Shown: in pieces, positions 15,991 to 23,355 of the stretch
Layout: the number at the start of each line of letters is the position of its first letter
Numbering within the stretch: position 1 is the first letter of the stretch
Assembly: GCA_022795445.1 (NCBI GenBank)
Contig: JAAWGR010000031.1
Location: forward strand, 1 to 32,035
Direction of reading: 5' to 3'
From: Oscillibacter sp.
Lineage (GTDB): Bacteria; Bacillota; Clostridia; Oscillospirales; Oscillospiraceae
Length of the DNA stretch: 32,035 bases
Made by a program: the position numbers and the translations under genes
The notes under the pieces: generated by a model
The model's input: the letters and a program-made list of their open reading frames with translations, nothing else
Database searches by the model: none
Told to the model about the DNA's origin: nothing

Positions 15991-16136
15991 GTATCTGCAA
16001 ACATTGCCGCAGCAGATACCATAGGTATTTTATGCCTGCGAACACCGCTTTTAGGGGAGAAGCGGACACTTTGCAAACATCTCGACTTTTGAACCATGAC
16101 GCATGAATTTGTAAGGGTCTTTCACCCTATGCGTCT
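15991..16136 (-). ncRNA. Possible structured leader RNA upstream of the micro-ORF
   Basis: Three stem-loops in series precede the micro-ORF on the minus strand. GACGCAT/ATGCGTC encloses an inner AGGGT-gaaag-ACCCT (16098-16135). CCGCTT/AAGCGG lies at 16047-16067. GTATCTGC/GCAGATAC lies at 15991-16019. No known riboswitch class is recognised. A weak TTGCAA...TAAAAG pair lies inside the segment, so where a transcript would begin is unclear. Confidence 0.3.
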
Positions 16137-16285
16137 CGCTTTGAAAAATAATTTTCTTATTTATTTCCGAGTAAATTGTATCCAGTCCAGGCGGTTCTTT
16201 TCCCTTTTCCTTGGACTTGGATGTCCCTTCGCAAAAGTGCGCGGCACAGCGAAGGCGTTTAAATGATGCGTTCAGAATGCTGCCG
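16137..16285. other. AT-rich intergenic stretch
   Basis: Contains an A/T-rich run (GAAAAATAATTTTCTTATTT near 16143-16162). I see no gene, no convincing promoter and no repeat shared with the rest of the window. Confidence 0.4.
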
Positions 16286-16756
16286 TCATACGCCCAGGTT
16301 CATTCTGCGCATGAAAAATCGAGACCCCGTTCGTGGAAAATATGGAATACAATGGGATTGATATATGATACAAGGAACACTAAAAACAGAATGTAAAGAA
16401 CATGTAAAGTTTTGCAAGATTGAAACGAAATTAGACGCGCCATACGTCAAGCGGTTCCGGCGTGTGGCGTCAGCGGATCTGCAAGGAGCTGTTCTGTAAA
16501 ACAGGGGCTGTGCATATCGTAGTAGTACCGGCGTGAAACTGTATTGGGCGCACTTTGCCCGTACATCTATCAAAGCCAAGCACCAGGCATAGTGCTGCTC
16601 TTTCCGCCATAGCTGCCATTTTGTGAACTGCTTTCGATCGTTTTGGAACGGTTCTGCCTTATATGGGGCAATCAAACGTGCTAAAAAGCTGCTGCGGCCT
16701 GATCTGATACATCCCAATACCGTAACCGCACAATCCTTTCCGCTCCGTCTAAACAC
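16286..16756 (-). CDS. Doubtful ORF behind a near-perfect Shine-Dalgarno
   Basis: A GTG at 16756 sits 8 nt after AAAAGGAGG, one of the best ribosome sites in the window, and opens a 156-codon frame. The translation is not convincing: it is Cys/Arg/Tyr-rich and the last third (LQNFTCSLHSVFSVPC...) reads like noncoding AT-rich DNA. A TTG 2 nt upstream opens a 25-codon frame (MCLDGAERIVRLRYWD...) that looks at least as protein-like. Most likely this is a short peptide gene or a decayed gene. The ribosome site is solid; the product is not. Confidence 0.25.
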   Translation of the reverse strand: MFRRSGKDCAVTVLGCIRSGRSSFLARLIAPYKAEPFQNDRKQFTKWQLWRKEQHYAWCLALIDVRAKCAQYSFTPVLLRYAQPLFYRTAPCRSADATRRNRLTYGASNFVSILQNFTCSLHSVFSVPCIIYQSHCIPYFPRTGSRFFMRRMNLGV

Positions 16757-16813
16757 AAGGGTCACCTCCTTTTGAAAGATTAAAGCATGTCCCCTTTCTG
16801 ATTCAAGCGGCTT

Positions 16814-16852
16814 CCCCATGCCGACCAGTGTCAAATCACCGGCCGGCATGGG
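16814..16852 (-). other. Long inverted repeat after the 131-aa gene
   Basis: CCCATGCCG and CGGCATGGG arms with further pairing inward toward GTG/CAC. There is no T-tract on either side, so it is not a standard terminator. It lies between the 131-aa gene and the ribosome site at 16759-16770, so it could control readthrough or RNA processing. Confidence 0.5.
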
Positions 16853-16868
16853 TGCAGCAGAATCAGAG

Positions 16869-17264
16869 CTAGGACTCGCCGGGAGACGGCGGAGCCGTCT
16901 CGCTTTCCATAAACAGCCCGGTACAACCTTTCAGCAACTCCTTTAGGGATTGATACTCTTCTTTCGACAGATTCCGCTTCGCGCAATCAAACAGCTCGCT
17001 CGTCACGTCTTCTTCCAAAAACAGTACCTTCATCAGAACGCTCATTGCAATTTGAGACGCGCAGTGGGTATTCTCAATCGCTTGCAGCGCAAGGATGTCC
17101 TCCTCATGATCGCCTTTCAGCGCTCTTTCCGCTATTTGGGCAAAGCTTTCATAGAATTCCTGGTCCGCACGTTCCATTGCTGATGCGCCACCTGTAATCG
17201 GCTGCATCGGGTTACAAGGCAGCTCTGACCTGACGCCCGCCTTACATTTCGTCCAAGGCTTCAT
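16869..17264 (-). CDS. Hypothetical helical protein, 131 aa
   Basis: No family recognised. After a Cys/Pro-containing N-terminus the body is strongly alpha-helical and acidic (MERADQEFYESFAQIAERAL, DILALQAIENTHCASQIAM, LSKEEYQSLKELLKGC). It has no signal peptide or membrane helix. ATG at 17264 follows AAAGGAG with 8-nt spacing; the in-frame ATG before MERADQEF lacks a good site. It lies 74 bp downstream of the HTH gene on the same strand and is probably cotranscribed, so an anti-regulator or partner of that protein is a fair guess. Confidence 0.65.
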   Translation of the reverse strand: MKPWTKCKAGVRSELPCNPMQPITGGASAMERADQEFYESFAQIAERALKGDHEEDILALQAIENTHCASQIAMSVLMKVLFLEEDVTSELFDCAKRNLSKEEYQSLKELLKGCTGLFMESETAPPSPGES

Positions 17265-17338
17265 CAGTTTCGCTCCTTTAATTTCTTCCTTAGGAAACCA
17301 TTGAAAAAAACAATGGAATTCCTTTCAACGGTGCTAAT

Positions 17339-18106
17339 TTAGTCTTCGCCAGAGGCGTTCAATGAGTAACGCCGGTATACAGCAGACAGGTCCTTTGTCA
17401 GCAGAATCTCCAGGTTCGTTTCCGAGTGGAAAGACGCGCTCAGGAAATTACACAAAGACGCGGAGTCGGTCAGAATGTGAAATCTTACTGTAGAGTCCTT
17501 GTACCGGCGTTTGGCCTCGCCAAACTGAAGGAGGGCGGCAGAAACGGCGAATGGAATCAGGTGCTCCTCTGGAACAAACGCAGGAATGCAAATGTGGAGA
17601 AGTGGGGATTCACTGTCCGGCAGTTCCTCCGAGATGGCTACCCAGCTGTTTTCTACGTGCAGGGTTAGCTTCGGCGAAGCGTTTTTCTTTATCAGTTCGC
17701 CCACCATGCACTGAGCCGCGGCGCATATACGGTTGATATCCGCGGCGCAGTATTGTTGGACTTCCTCCAAAAATGTAGAGCCCTCATGCGCCGCTGGAGC
17801 CTCCGGTGCGGAGGCGGACGTCTGGCTCTCCGGACCATAGCCTGCTGCCTGAAGCAGCTGAGCTTCCGTGATTCCATTCTGCGGCTGCGCGTTTGGACTA
17901 ACCATTTTTTCCAGACTCCTTCTGGAAGGTCTGCCTCTCAGGTTCGCGTTCAGCACGGCGCTCAGAAAGGACCTTGATAAGCCGGTCCTTTGGCTGAACT
18001 CCACGGTGCTGGTTGAACCAAGACACAATCTGGCCACTTTGGCCAGTTCCTTAGGGTCAAAAACGGGATTTGGACCGATTCCCGGTTCTTTTGTTATTGT
18101 GCTCAT
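17339..18106 (-). CDS. Helix-turn-helix (XRE-like) regulator
   Basis: A predicted DNA-binding protein of 255 residues from this start. An N-terminal HTH (about residues 25-65: ELAKVARLCLGS ... VEFSQRTGLSRSFLSAVLNA ... RRSLEKM) resembles Cro/C1-type repressors. A linker rich in Ala/Ser/Pro follows, then a C-terminal alpha/beta domain of unknown fold (ENSWVAISEELPDSESPLLHICIPAFV ...). The start is uncertain: TTG 18154 and ATG 18151 extend it by 15-16 residues, and none has a strong ribosome site. A strong promoter and a repeat-rich operator lie about 350 bp upstream, which would suit self-repression. The second domain may sense a ligand. Confidence 0.75.
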   Translation of the reverse strand: MSTITKEPGIGPNPVFDPKELAKVARLCLGSTSTVEFSQRTGLSRSFLSAVLNANLRGRPSRRSLEKMVSPNAQPQNGITEAQLLQAAGYGPESQTSASAPEAPAAHEGSTFLEEVQQYCAADINRICAAAQCMVGELIKKNASPKLTLHVENSWVAISEELPDSESPLLHICIPAFVPEEHLIPFAVSAALLQFGEAKRRYKDSTVRFHILTDSASLCNFLSASFHSETNLEILLTKDLSAVYRRYSLNASGED

Positions 18107-18154
18107 AGCGCATTTTTGCTTTCTATCGAGTGTAGGGGGTAATCCGCGCATCAA

Positions 18155-18455
18155 ACATTAGCGTCTTGGTCCTGACTCCAAGAGGTTTGTGCTCACTGCG
18201 AAAAACGTGCTCTGACCGAAGCTGCTGCTCAACACGTCCCCCGGTATTGTCCGAACGTCTGCCATGCAAGCGGTTTTGACACGCTTCTGTGCCAGACGTG
18301 CATACAATTTCCCTGATGTCTGCGTCCTGCTGGCCTCAAACAGCAAGCAAGCGCTTACATCCATGGGCTTCCGTACTGCGGCGTTTCGCCTTTGTCGCTT
18401 CTCATCGGCAGTTCACGCTCCTTCCTCCATAGAACGACACATCGGTTGGTTGGTA
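18155..18455 (-). other. Long leader upstream of the HTH gene
   Basis: About 300 nt between the promoter and the HTH start. It contains a 68-codon frame (18364-18158, starting MDVSACLLFEASRTQ) with only a weak GGAAG site. It also contains a 16-codon frame starting MRSDKGETPQYG behind a good GGAGGAAGGAG, overlapping the larger one. Neither is recognised; upstream-ORF control of the regulator is possible. Confidence 0.35.
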
Positions 18456-18461
18456 TCTACA

Positions 18462-18490
18462 AGTATAGCGCAAGCTTTTTCATTTGTCAA
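18462..18490 (-). promoter_or_regulatory. Strong promoter of the HTH locus
   Basis: Consensus TTGACA (18485-18490), 17-bp spacer, TATACT (18462-18467), directed leftward toward the HTH regulator. Confidence 0.85.
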
Positions 18491-18493
18491 GTA

Positions 18494-18524
18494 AAAACGG
18501 CATTTTGTCGTTTATGTCGTTTTT
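18494..18524. promoter_or_regulatory. Putative operator beside the HTH promoter
   Basis: Direct repeats TGTCGTTT at 18506-18513 and 18515-18522 (9-bp period), within a segment bounded by AAAACG and CGTTTT. It lies just upstream of the -35. Spacing and symmetry suit a repressor or activator site; binding by the HTH protein is inferred. Confidence 0.5.
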
Positions 18525-18548
18525 GCGTTCCTTATTTGAGAACCCTTC

Positions 18549-18587
18549 ATCCGGAGGTCGTAGGTTCAAGTCCTGGCTCCGCAGCCA
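18549..18587 (+). pseudogene. 3' half of a tRNA (possible attachment-site scar)
   Basis: The segment reads as variable loop AGGTC, T arm GTAGG-TTCAAGT-CCTGG, acceptor 3' strand CTCCGCA, then G and CCA (18585-18587). No matching 5' acceptor (TGCGGAG) or D arm lies upstream, so only the 3' portion is present. One T-stem pair is mismatched. 3' tRNA fragments like this are what tyrosine-recombinase elements leave at their far junction. No integrase gene is visible in the window. Confidence 0.65.
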
Positions 18588-18950
18588 GCTCCGAAATTCC
18601 CACCACCGTTCCGTTTCCGGCTTCGCCGAAAACTGCACTCTGGTGGGAATTTCTTCGCTTTCCACCGCGACTCGCTTCGCTGGACTCGCGACGGAAGGGG
18701 AACGGGGGAATCCGGGGGGCGAAAAATCGATTTTGTCCGCTTATTGCACAAGCGTCCTGAAATCGTTTGGTTTCGGGACGCTCCTTTATTTCCCTCAAAA
18801 TAACTTGGATTTAAAAACGGGACAACGCTTTGAGCAAAGCGCTGTCTGTTGTATCCGCCGCTTTCTTCCTGACAGAGGTAACGGATATTCGTTGTTAATT
18901 TCCAACATGTATCCCACACCACGGCGGCTCGGCATTCCCGAAAGCGCCTC
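18588..18950 (+). other. Gene-free stretch with several hairpins after the tRNA remnant
   Basis: Contains a perfect 13-bp inverted repeat GAAATTCCCACCA/TGGTGGGAATTTC (18593-18605, 18641-18653), CGGCTTCGCCG inside it, a CGCGA...TCGCG hairpin near 18667-18692, and the terminator at 18751-18795. I see no coding frame worth keeping. The order (tRNA end, hairpins, terminator) suggests the tail of a former tRNA transcription unit. Confidence 0.45.
18751..18795 (+). terminator. Orphan terminator-like hairpin
   Basis: AGCGTCCTGAAA pairs with TTTCGGGACGCT (one G-T pair), followed by CCTTTATTT. No upstream plus-strand gene remains except the tRNA fragment. Confidence 0.65.
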
Positions 18951-18980
18951 TTGACGGGAACTGTCGAATTCGTGTAAAAT
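18951..18980 (+). promoter_or_regulatory. Promoter of the dnaD-dnaI pair
   Basis: TTGACG (18951-18956), 18-bp spacer, TAAAAT (18975-18980), about 30 bp before the start codon. Confidence 0.65.
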
Positions 18981-19012
18981 GGAAAAAAGAGATTATTAAA
19001 GAGGGACTCTTT

Positions 19013-19939
19013 ATGCCAAACATACTTGCAAGTGTTGGGGACGGAAGCGTTACTTTGACGGCGGAGGCGGTGAAACGCCTTCTGGAACGGGGAGAGGGCG
19101 ACGCTGCCCTCCTTTACTTGGCCTTGCTGCGCCATCACGGCAATGTGCAGCCTCGCTCCCTGGCCAGTGAACTGCGCTGGGAACGCATACGCATTGAAAA
19201 TGCCGAAAACACCCTCCGCGAAATTGGCCTCATTCTCCCCCAGACCGCCGACCTGGAACCCGCCGATGAAAAACCTTCCTACCAACAGACCGATATCATC
19301 GAGAAATTAGAACAAGACGCTGAGTTCCGCAGCCTGCGTACCGAAGTCGAACGGCGCTTGGGGAAAAAACTGACTACCCCCGACGAAGCCGTCTTGCTGG
19401 GCCTCTACGATTACCTTGGCCTGCCCGCCGACGTCATCTACCTCCTGGTCTGCCACTGCGCCGAACGCGTCGCACAGCGCCAAGGTGAAGGCCGCCGCCC
19501 TACCTTGCGCCAAATTGAGCGCGAAGGCTATTATTGGGCCCGCCAGGGCATCGATAACCAGGCCGCCGCTTCCGAATACCTCCGCAAATATCACGAACGT
19601 CAGGGCCTCCTCCCTCAATACATGCGGGTCTTACAGCTGGGCAGCCGCCCGCCTGCCGCGGGTGAGGAAAAATATCTCCTTGCTTGGCTGGAAATGGGCT
19701 TTCCGCCGGAAACCGTCGCCGTGGCCTACGACAAAACGATCCTCAAATGCCACGAGCTGAAATGGCCGTACTGCAACGGAATCCTGAAACGTTGGCATGC
19801 CGCCGGCCTCCATACCGTAGATGAAATCGAACGGCATGACCACCCAGGCAAACAGGCAGAAAAAGAAGCTCCGCAAAAGGACGAAAAAGATGTTGCCTGG
19901 ATGCGCAAATACATCCGGCAGCGGGACAAGGGGGTATAA
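19013..19939 (+). CDS. dnaD: DnaD-domain replication protein
   Basis: Primosome component that helps load the replicative helicase in Firmicutes. The 308-residue protein has an N-terminal winged-helix-like domain (about 1-90) and DnaD-type helical regions. These include EFRSLRTEVERRLGKKLTTPDEAVLLGLYDYLGLP (about 105-140) and a C-terminal copy with FPPETVAVAYDKTILKCHE ... WPYCNGILKRWHAAGLHTVDEI. The latter carries the YxxxILxxWxxxGLxT-type end of the family. The stop is 3 bp before the helicase-loader gene, so the two form one unit, as often seen in clostridia. DnaD versus DnaB-type naming is not settled by sequence alone. Confidence 0.88.
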   Translation: MPNILASVGDGSVTLTAEAVKRLLERGEGDAALLYLALLRHHGNVQPRSLASELRWERIRIENAENTLREIGLILPQTADLEPADEKPSYQQTDIIEKLEQDAEFRSLRTEVERRLGKKLTTPDEAVLLGLYDYLGLPADVIYLLVCHCAERVAQRQGEGRRPTLRQIEREGYYWARQGIDNQAAASEYLRKYHERQGLLPQYMRVLQLGSRPPAAGEEKYLLAWLEMGFPPETVAVAYDKTILKCHELKWPYCNGILKRWHAAGLHTVDEIERHDHPGKQAEKEAPQKDEKDVAWMRKYIRQRDKGV

Positions 19940-19942
19940 ACT

Positions 19943-20938
19943 ATGGGCTATGAAGGGAAACTCCTGCGGCGGGCGTTACAACGCTATGACGACGAACGCC
20001 GGGAACGGGAGGCACGGCTTCAAGAACGGCGGGAAAACATCTTCCGCCGCCAGCCCCGCCTGAAGGAGATTGACGAGGAACTGCGCGCCACCATGAGCCG
20101 CTTGATCGTCAACGCCCTGCGCCGCGGAACCGATCCCCAGAAAGAAATCGAGGCCCTGCGGGATGAAAACCTGGGCCTACAGGCGGAAAAGCAAATGCTG
20201 CTGGAACGCATGGGCCTGCCCCTGGACTGCCTGGAGGAAAAGCCCGCTTGTCTCCTCTGCAACGATACCGGGTTCCGCGGCGGCGGAATGTGCCGCTGCC
20301 TCAAACGCTGCTACGCCAGAGAACAGCAGAAGGAACTCTCCAGGATGCTGAACCTGGGAACCCAAAGCTTTGAAACCTTTTCTCTGGAATGGTATTCTCC
20401 ACATGACGACCGGAACCTGGGCATCTCTGCCCGCGAAAACATGGAATGGATTTACCAAACCTGCCGCCAGTTTGCGGAAAACTTCGAGCCGGACAGCGAG
20501 AGCCTTCTGTTGACAGGCGACCCTGGCCTTGGAAAAACGTTCCTGTCTGCCGCCATTGCCCGGGAAGTCAGCAGCGTGGGCTGGTCCGTGGTCTATGACA
20601 CCGCCGCGCATATCTTTGACCGCTTTGAGGCTCGGAAGTTCGGGCGGGAGGATGGCGAGACCATCCAGTCTGACGTCAGCCGCGTGATGAATTGTGACCT
20701 GTTGATCCTGGACGACTTGGGAACCGAGATGACAACTTCTTATGTCCAAAGCGCGCTCTATAGTATTGTGAATGGGCGGCTGCTGGAGCATCAGGCAACT
20801 ATTTTAAGTACAAACTTAAAGATCGAGGAGCTTGCACGGCGGTATTCGCCGCAGATTGCGTCACGGATTGAAGGCGAGTACCAGATTTTACCGTTTTTTG
20901 GAGAGGATATCCGTAAATTGAAAAAAGAGCGGAGCTAA
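19943..20938 (+). CDS. dnaI: AAA+ helicase loader (DnaC/DnaI-like)
   Basis: ATPase that loads the replicative helicase with DnaD-type partners. The 331 residues comprise a charged coiled N-terminus (RYDDERREREARLQERRE...), a cysteine cluster CLLCNDTG ... CRCLKRC (about 102-122) that may bind zinc, and an AAA+ domain. The AAA+ domain has Walker A GDPGLGKT (about 193-200), Walker B LLILDDLG (about 253-260) and sensor-1-type ILSTNL. ATG follows an AAGGGGGT site 3 bp after dnaD. The N-terminal zinc region is typical of clostridial DnaC-like loaders. Confidence 0.92.
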   Translation: MGYEGKLLRRALQRYDDERREREARLQERRENIFRRQPRLKEIDEELRATMSRLIVNALRRGTDPQKEIEALRDENLGLQAEKQMLLERMGLPLDCLEEKPACLLCNDTGFRGGGMCRCLKRCYAREQQKELSRMLNLGTQSFETFSLEWYSPHDDRNLGISARENMEWIYQTCRQFAENFEPDSESLLLTGDPGLGKTFLSAAIAREVSSVGWSVVYDTAAHIFDRFEARKFGREDGETIQSDVSRVMNCDLLILDDLGTEMTTSYVQSALYSIVNGRLLEHQATILSTNLKIEELARRYSPQIASRIEGEYQILPFFGEDIRKLKKERS

Positions 20939-21088
20939 CGTTTTGTGTTTCTTATGCGTTTTCGCAAAAAATATCTGCGTTAAAAAACGGCGCAGATGCC
21001 GGAAAGTCCCATGTGTGGGGCGGCGTTTTCCGGCAACAATACGATTTGGGTATCGCAAACCTGAGCGAAAACGAAGGAGGAGCATACC
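20939..21088 (+). other. Leader with two adjacent hairpins before the lipoprotein gene
   Basis: ATCTGCG/CGCAGAT (20973-20979, 20991-20997) is followed at once by GCCGGAAA/TTTCCGGC (20998-21005, 21027-21034). Neither is followed by a T-tract. No clear promoter is seen. They may end the dnaD-dnaI message or form a leader. Confidence 0.4.
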
Positions 21089-21661
21089 ATGAGGAACACA
21101 TGGACTGTATTTGCCGCAACTCTGCTGCTGGTTTTTGCACTGGCTGCCTGCGGCGGCGACTCCCAGAACGGAAACAATGGAGACACCGGCGCCAACAACA
21201 GCGCGGGTGACACAAACACGGGCAATACCAATGGCGGCACGGACGATTCTGCCAACGGCGGCCTGATTGGCGGCCAAAATGACGCCTCTTCCGGCACAAA
21301 TGGCAGTACAAATAGCCAAAACGGCACAAATAATGGCGTGTCGGGTTCCAATAACGGCCAGATGCCCGAGAGCCAAACCGGAAGCAATGGAACCGGCAAT
21401 CAAAATGGGACGGCAAATGGACAGAATACCACCGGCCAGAACGGTACGAACGATGGAAATTCTCTGGTTGACGACGCTAAGGACGCGTTAGATGATGTAG
21501 GCGACGCGCTCACGGGCGGCAATGCGACCAAGCAGAGCCATAGCGGTTCGCTGATTCGGGGAGCATCGTTTGACCAGATGATTCGGAACGGCCGTGTCCA
21601 CGACACGGATGGAATTCTGAACGATATGGAGAACAGTGTGACTCCCGGCGTAATGTTCTAA
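21089..21661 (+). CDS. Asn/Gly-rich lipoprotein
   Basis: Signal peptide with a lipobox (FALAAC, lipidated Cys21) sends it to the outer face of the membrane. Residues about 22-130 are a low-complexity run of Asn, Gly, Thr, Ser and Gln (GNNGDTG, NGTNNG, NGTANGQN type units), with no aromatic residues. A short folded-looking tail follows (VDDAKDALDDVGDALTGG ... GASFDQMIRNGRVHDTDG). The spacer probably lifts the tail through the wall. ATG follows AAGGAGG with 8-nt spacing. The family is not recognised, and the repeat run may be prone to length change. Confidence 0.82.
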   Translation: MRNTWTVFAATLLLVFALAACGGDSQNGNNGDTGANNSAGDTNTGNTNGGTDDSANGGLIGGQNDASSGTNGSTNSQNGTNNGVSGSNNGQMPESQTGSNGTGNQNGTANGQNTTGQNGTNDGNSLVDDAKDALDDVGDALTGGNATKQSHSGSLIRGASFDQMIRNGRVHDTDGILNDMENSVTPGVMF

Positions 21662-21681
21662 GAAGAGGCATCAAAAAGCCG

Positions 21682-21730
21682 TCAGGCTGTCGAAAGAGCA
21701 AAGGAGCTTTTTCGACAGCCTGATTTTTTC
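21682..21730 (+). terminator. Terminator of the Asn/Gly-rich lipoprotein gene
   Basis: TCAGGCTGTCGAAA (21682-21695) with TTTCGACAGCCTGA (21710-21723), then TTTTTTC. Confidence 0.9.
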
Positions 21731-21840
21731 TGATTTTTCGTAGGTGGATGGATCGAATTGCGGTGAAGATCAAAAGGAGACCACCCACACACAATGGTTC
21801 CGCAGCAGCAGAAAAAGCAGCACCAACGCCCAACAGCCTC

Positions 21841-22051
21841 CGCACCAGCGACAGCGGAAGGAGAGGCACGCCAAATCCGTGTGGTCTTCTTCGTTTTCGT
21901 TGGTAGGTACTGTGGGATTCCACCGGACTTGAGACGCCCCCGCAGGGGCGTCTTTTTCTCTTTTGGAGCGTGAACGGCCCGTTTTCTCTTTTTCTTCGCG
22001 AAGAAAAAGAGAAAATGGGGGGTTCAAACCTCCCAGCCATGGGAATGGCTG
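21841..22051 (+). repeat. Multi-hairpin intergenic repeat, copy B (complete)
   Basis: The only copy seen end to end without a window edge. The head (CAGCGACAGCGGAAGGAGAG onward) is followed by a terminator-like GACGCCCC-CGCA-GGGGCGTC stem with TTTTTCTCTTTT (21933-21964). Then come GTGAACGGCCCG, a 34-bp palindrome (21982-21998 with 21999-22015), GGGGGGTTCAAACCTCCC, and CAGCCATGGGAATGGCTG. It lies between two convergent genes, both of which it could terminate. Confidence 0.88.
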
Positions 22052-22120
22052 AATCAAACGCTCCGCGCCGCGAGGCGCGCCCACCGCAGGTGCGCCCAGC
22101 ATTGCTGGGAAGCAATGGAA

Positions 22121-23131
22121 TCAACCAGGCACACGGACGATGCAGGTGCGGGATTGTCCGTCCCAAGAGGCGGTGATGGTGGCTTGTCCCTTGCCGACGG
22201 GGGTAACGAGGCCGCTGCTGGAGACGGTAGCGACGCTGGTGTTGGAGCTGGTCCAGGTGACGGCAGTGGTAACGCCAGAGAGGGTGAGCTGTACGCTGCC
22301 CTGGGCAACCGTCTGGGTAAAGTCGGTTTTATTGAGGTTGTTTGCGCCGCTGGAACCGGTGCTAGGCGTTGTAGTCGTGGTCGTCGGGGCGGCGCTTCCG
22401 CCCTTCACGCGGACAATGCAAATGGCCTGCTTGGAACCGTCCGTCACCAAAATGTTGGTGGTTCCGGAGGCAACCGGCGTCACCTTGCCGCTGCTGTCCA
22501 CCGACGCAATGCTGGGATTCTCGCTGATCCAAGTATAGCTGCCGCTGCCGCCGGAGACCGTAAGCTGTACCGAGCCCTCCGAAACGTTGCGGGTAAAATC
22601 GGTCTTATTCAAACTCAACCCAGAGGGCAGCCTTGCCGCGACAGAATAACTGGTATCGCTGGCAGACGTACCGCCGTTAGAGGGCGGTGTCGAGGTGTCG
22701 GGGCCTTCCGGCATGACGCCGGTCCCGCCGCCTTCCGGCATTTCTGGAGCATCCTGGACATCCGGGTCTTGAGCGTCCGGATCAGCAGATGCGTCAGGCT
22801 CTTCCTCATTCGGGTCATTTGCCGGGCCGCTGGGGGGCGGGTCAACCGAGTCCATTGTGCCTGGCAAATCAGGGTCATCGCCGCCGATCTTTTTGGCGAT
22901 CTTGTCGCCGTACAGCAAATATACCAGCAGCAGCGCCATAATCAAAATCAAAACGATCAGCGTTGGCGTGATCAGGCTGTATTGCAGCCCGTGGGAGGCC
23001 TTCCGGCTGCTGCGGGGGGCTGGGCGGCGGGGCTCTTCCTCATCCCAATAGGCGTCTTCTTCGCAAAATGGACAGTTTTTGTAAGTATCGGAATATTTTT
23101 CTCCGCAGACAGGGCAGCGTTTCATAGCCAT
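22121..23131 (-). CDS. Zinc-ribbon membrane protein with two Big2 Ig-like domains
   Basis: The 336-residue protein opens with a cytoplasmic zinc ribbon (CPVCGEKYSDTYKNCPFC, two CxxC pairs). One transmembrane helix follows (about 51-73), then an acidic Asp/Pro/Glu-rich spacer (about 80-160). Two extracytoplasmic Big2-type Ig-like domains come last (about 168-240 and 262-335), each with the LNKTDFT ... SVQLT ... VTWTS/YTWIS ... IASV/VATV ... G.VTPV pattern. ATG follows TAGGAGG. Such modular proteins are common in clostridia, and a surface or sensing role is inferred. The two Ig domains are close repeats of each other. Confidence 0.87.
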   Translation of the reverse strand: MAMKRCPVCGEKYSDTYKNCPFCEEDAYWDEEEPRRPAPRSSRKASHGLQYSLITPTLIVLILIMALLLVYLLYGDKIAKKIGGDDPDLPGTMDSVDPPPSGPANDPNEEEPDASADPDAQDPDVQDAPEMPEGGGTGVMPEGPDTSTPPSNGGTSASDTSYSVAARLPSGLSLNKTDFTRNVSEGSVQLTVSGGSGSYTWISENPSIASVDSSGKVTPVASGTTNILVTDGSKQAICIVRVKGGSAAPTTTTTTPSTGSSGANNLNKTDFTQTVAQGSVQLTLSGVTTAVTWTSSNTSVATVSSSGLVTPVGKGQATITASWDGQSRTCIVRVPG

Positions 23132-23278
23132 AAGGGGAACCTCCTATGTCAATTGAATGTTATAGGCAAGGCAGGCGGGGCCTGCGCAAGGCGTCAAAAT
23201 TACGAATAACATCATATCGACTTTTTTCGGAACAGTCAAGTATGGGACCGTCAATTTTTTGAAAATTTCGCGTTTCCC

Positions 23279-23306
23279 TTGCAATTTTCCCCATGTCCCT
23301 TATAAT
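23279..23306 (+). promoter_or_regulatory. Promoter of udk
   Basis: TTGCAA (23279-23284), 16-bp spacer, perfect TATAAT (23301-23306), about 50 bp before the ATG. Confidence 0.75.
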
Positions 23307-23355
23307 GGTACTGTACACTTCTGACATAAAAAGGGAAAGGCGGGGAATTGCGGCT

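Noticed and set aside
18480-18798. Frames with GLEPTTSG and SQDLNLRPPDEG near the tRNA fragment
   Set aside because: These are well-known false translations of antisense tRNA sequence and helped identify the tRNA 3' end instead.
22115-23209. 364-codon plus-strand frame opposite the zinc-ribbon/Big2 gene
   Set aside because: Low-complexity Gly/Ala/Arg translation typical of an antisense frame. The minus-strand gene has a ribosome site and recognisable domains.
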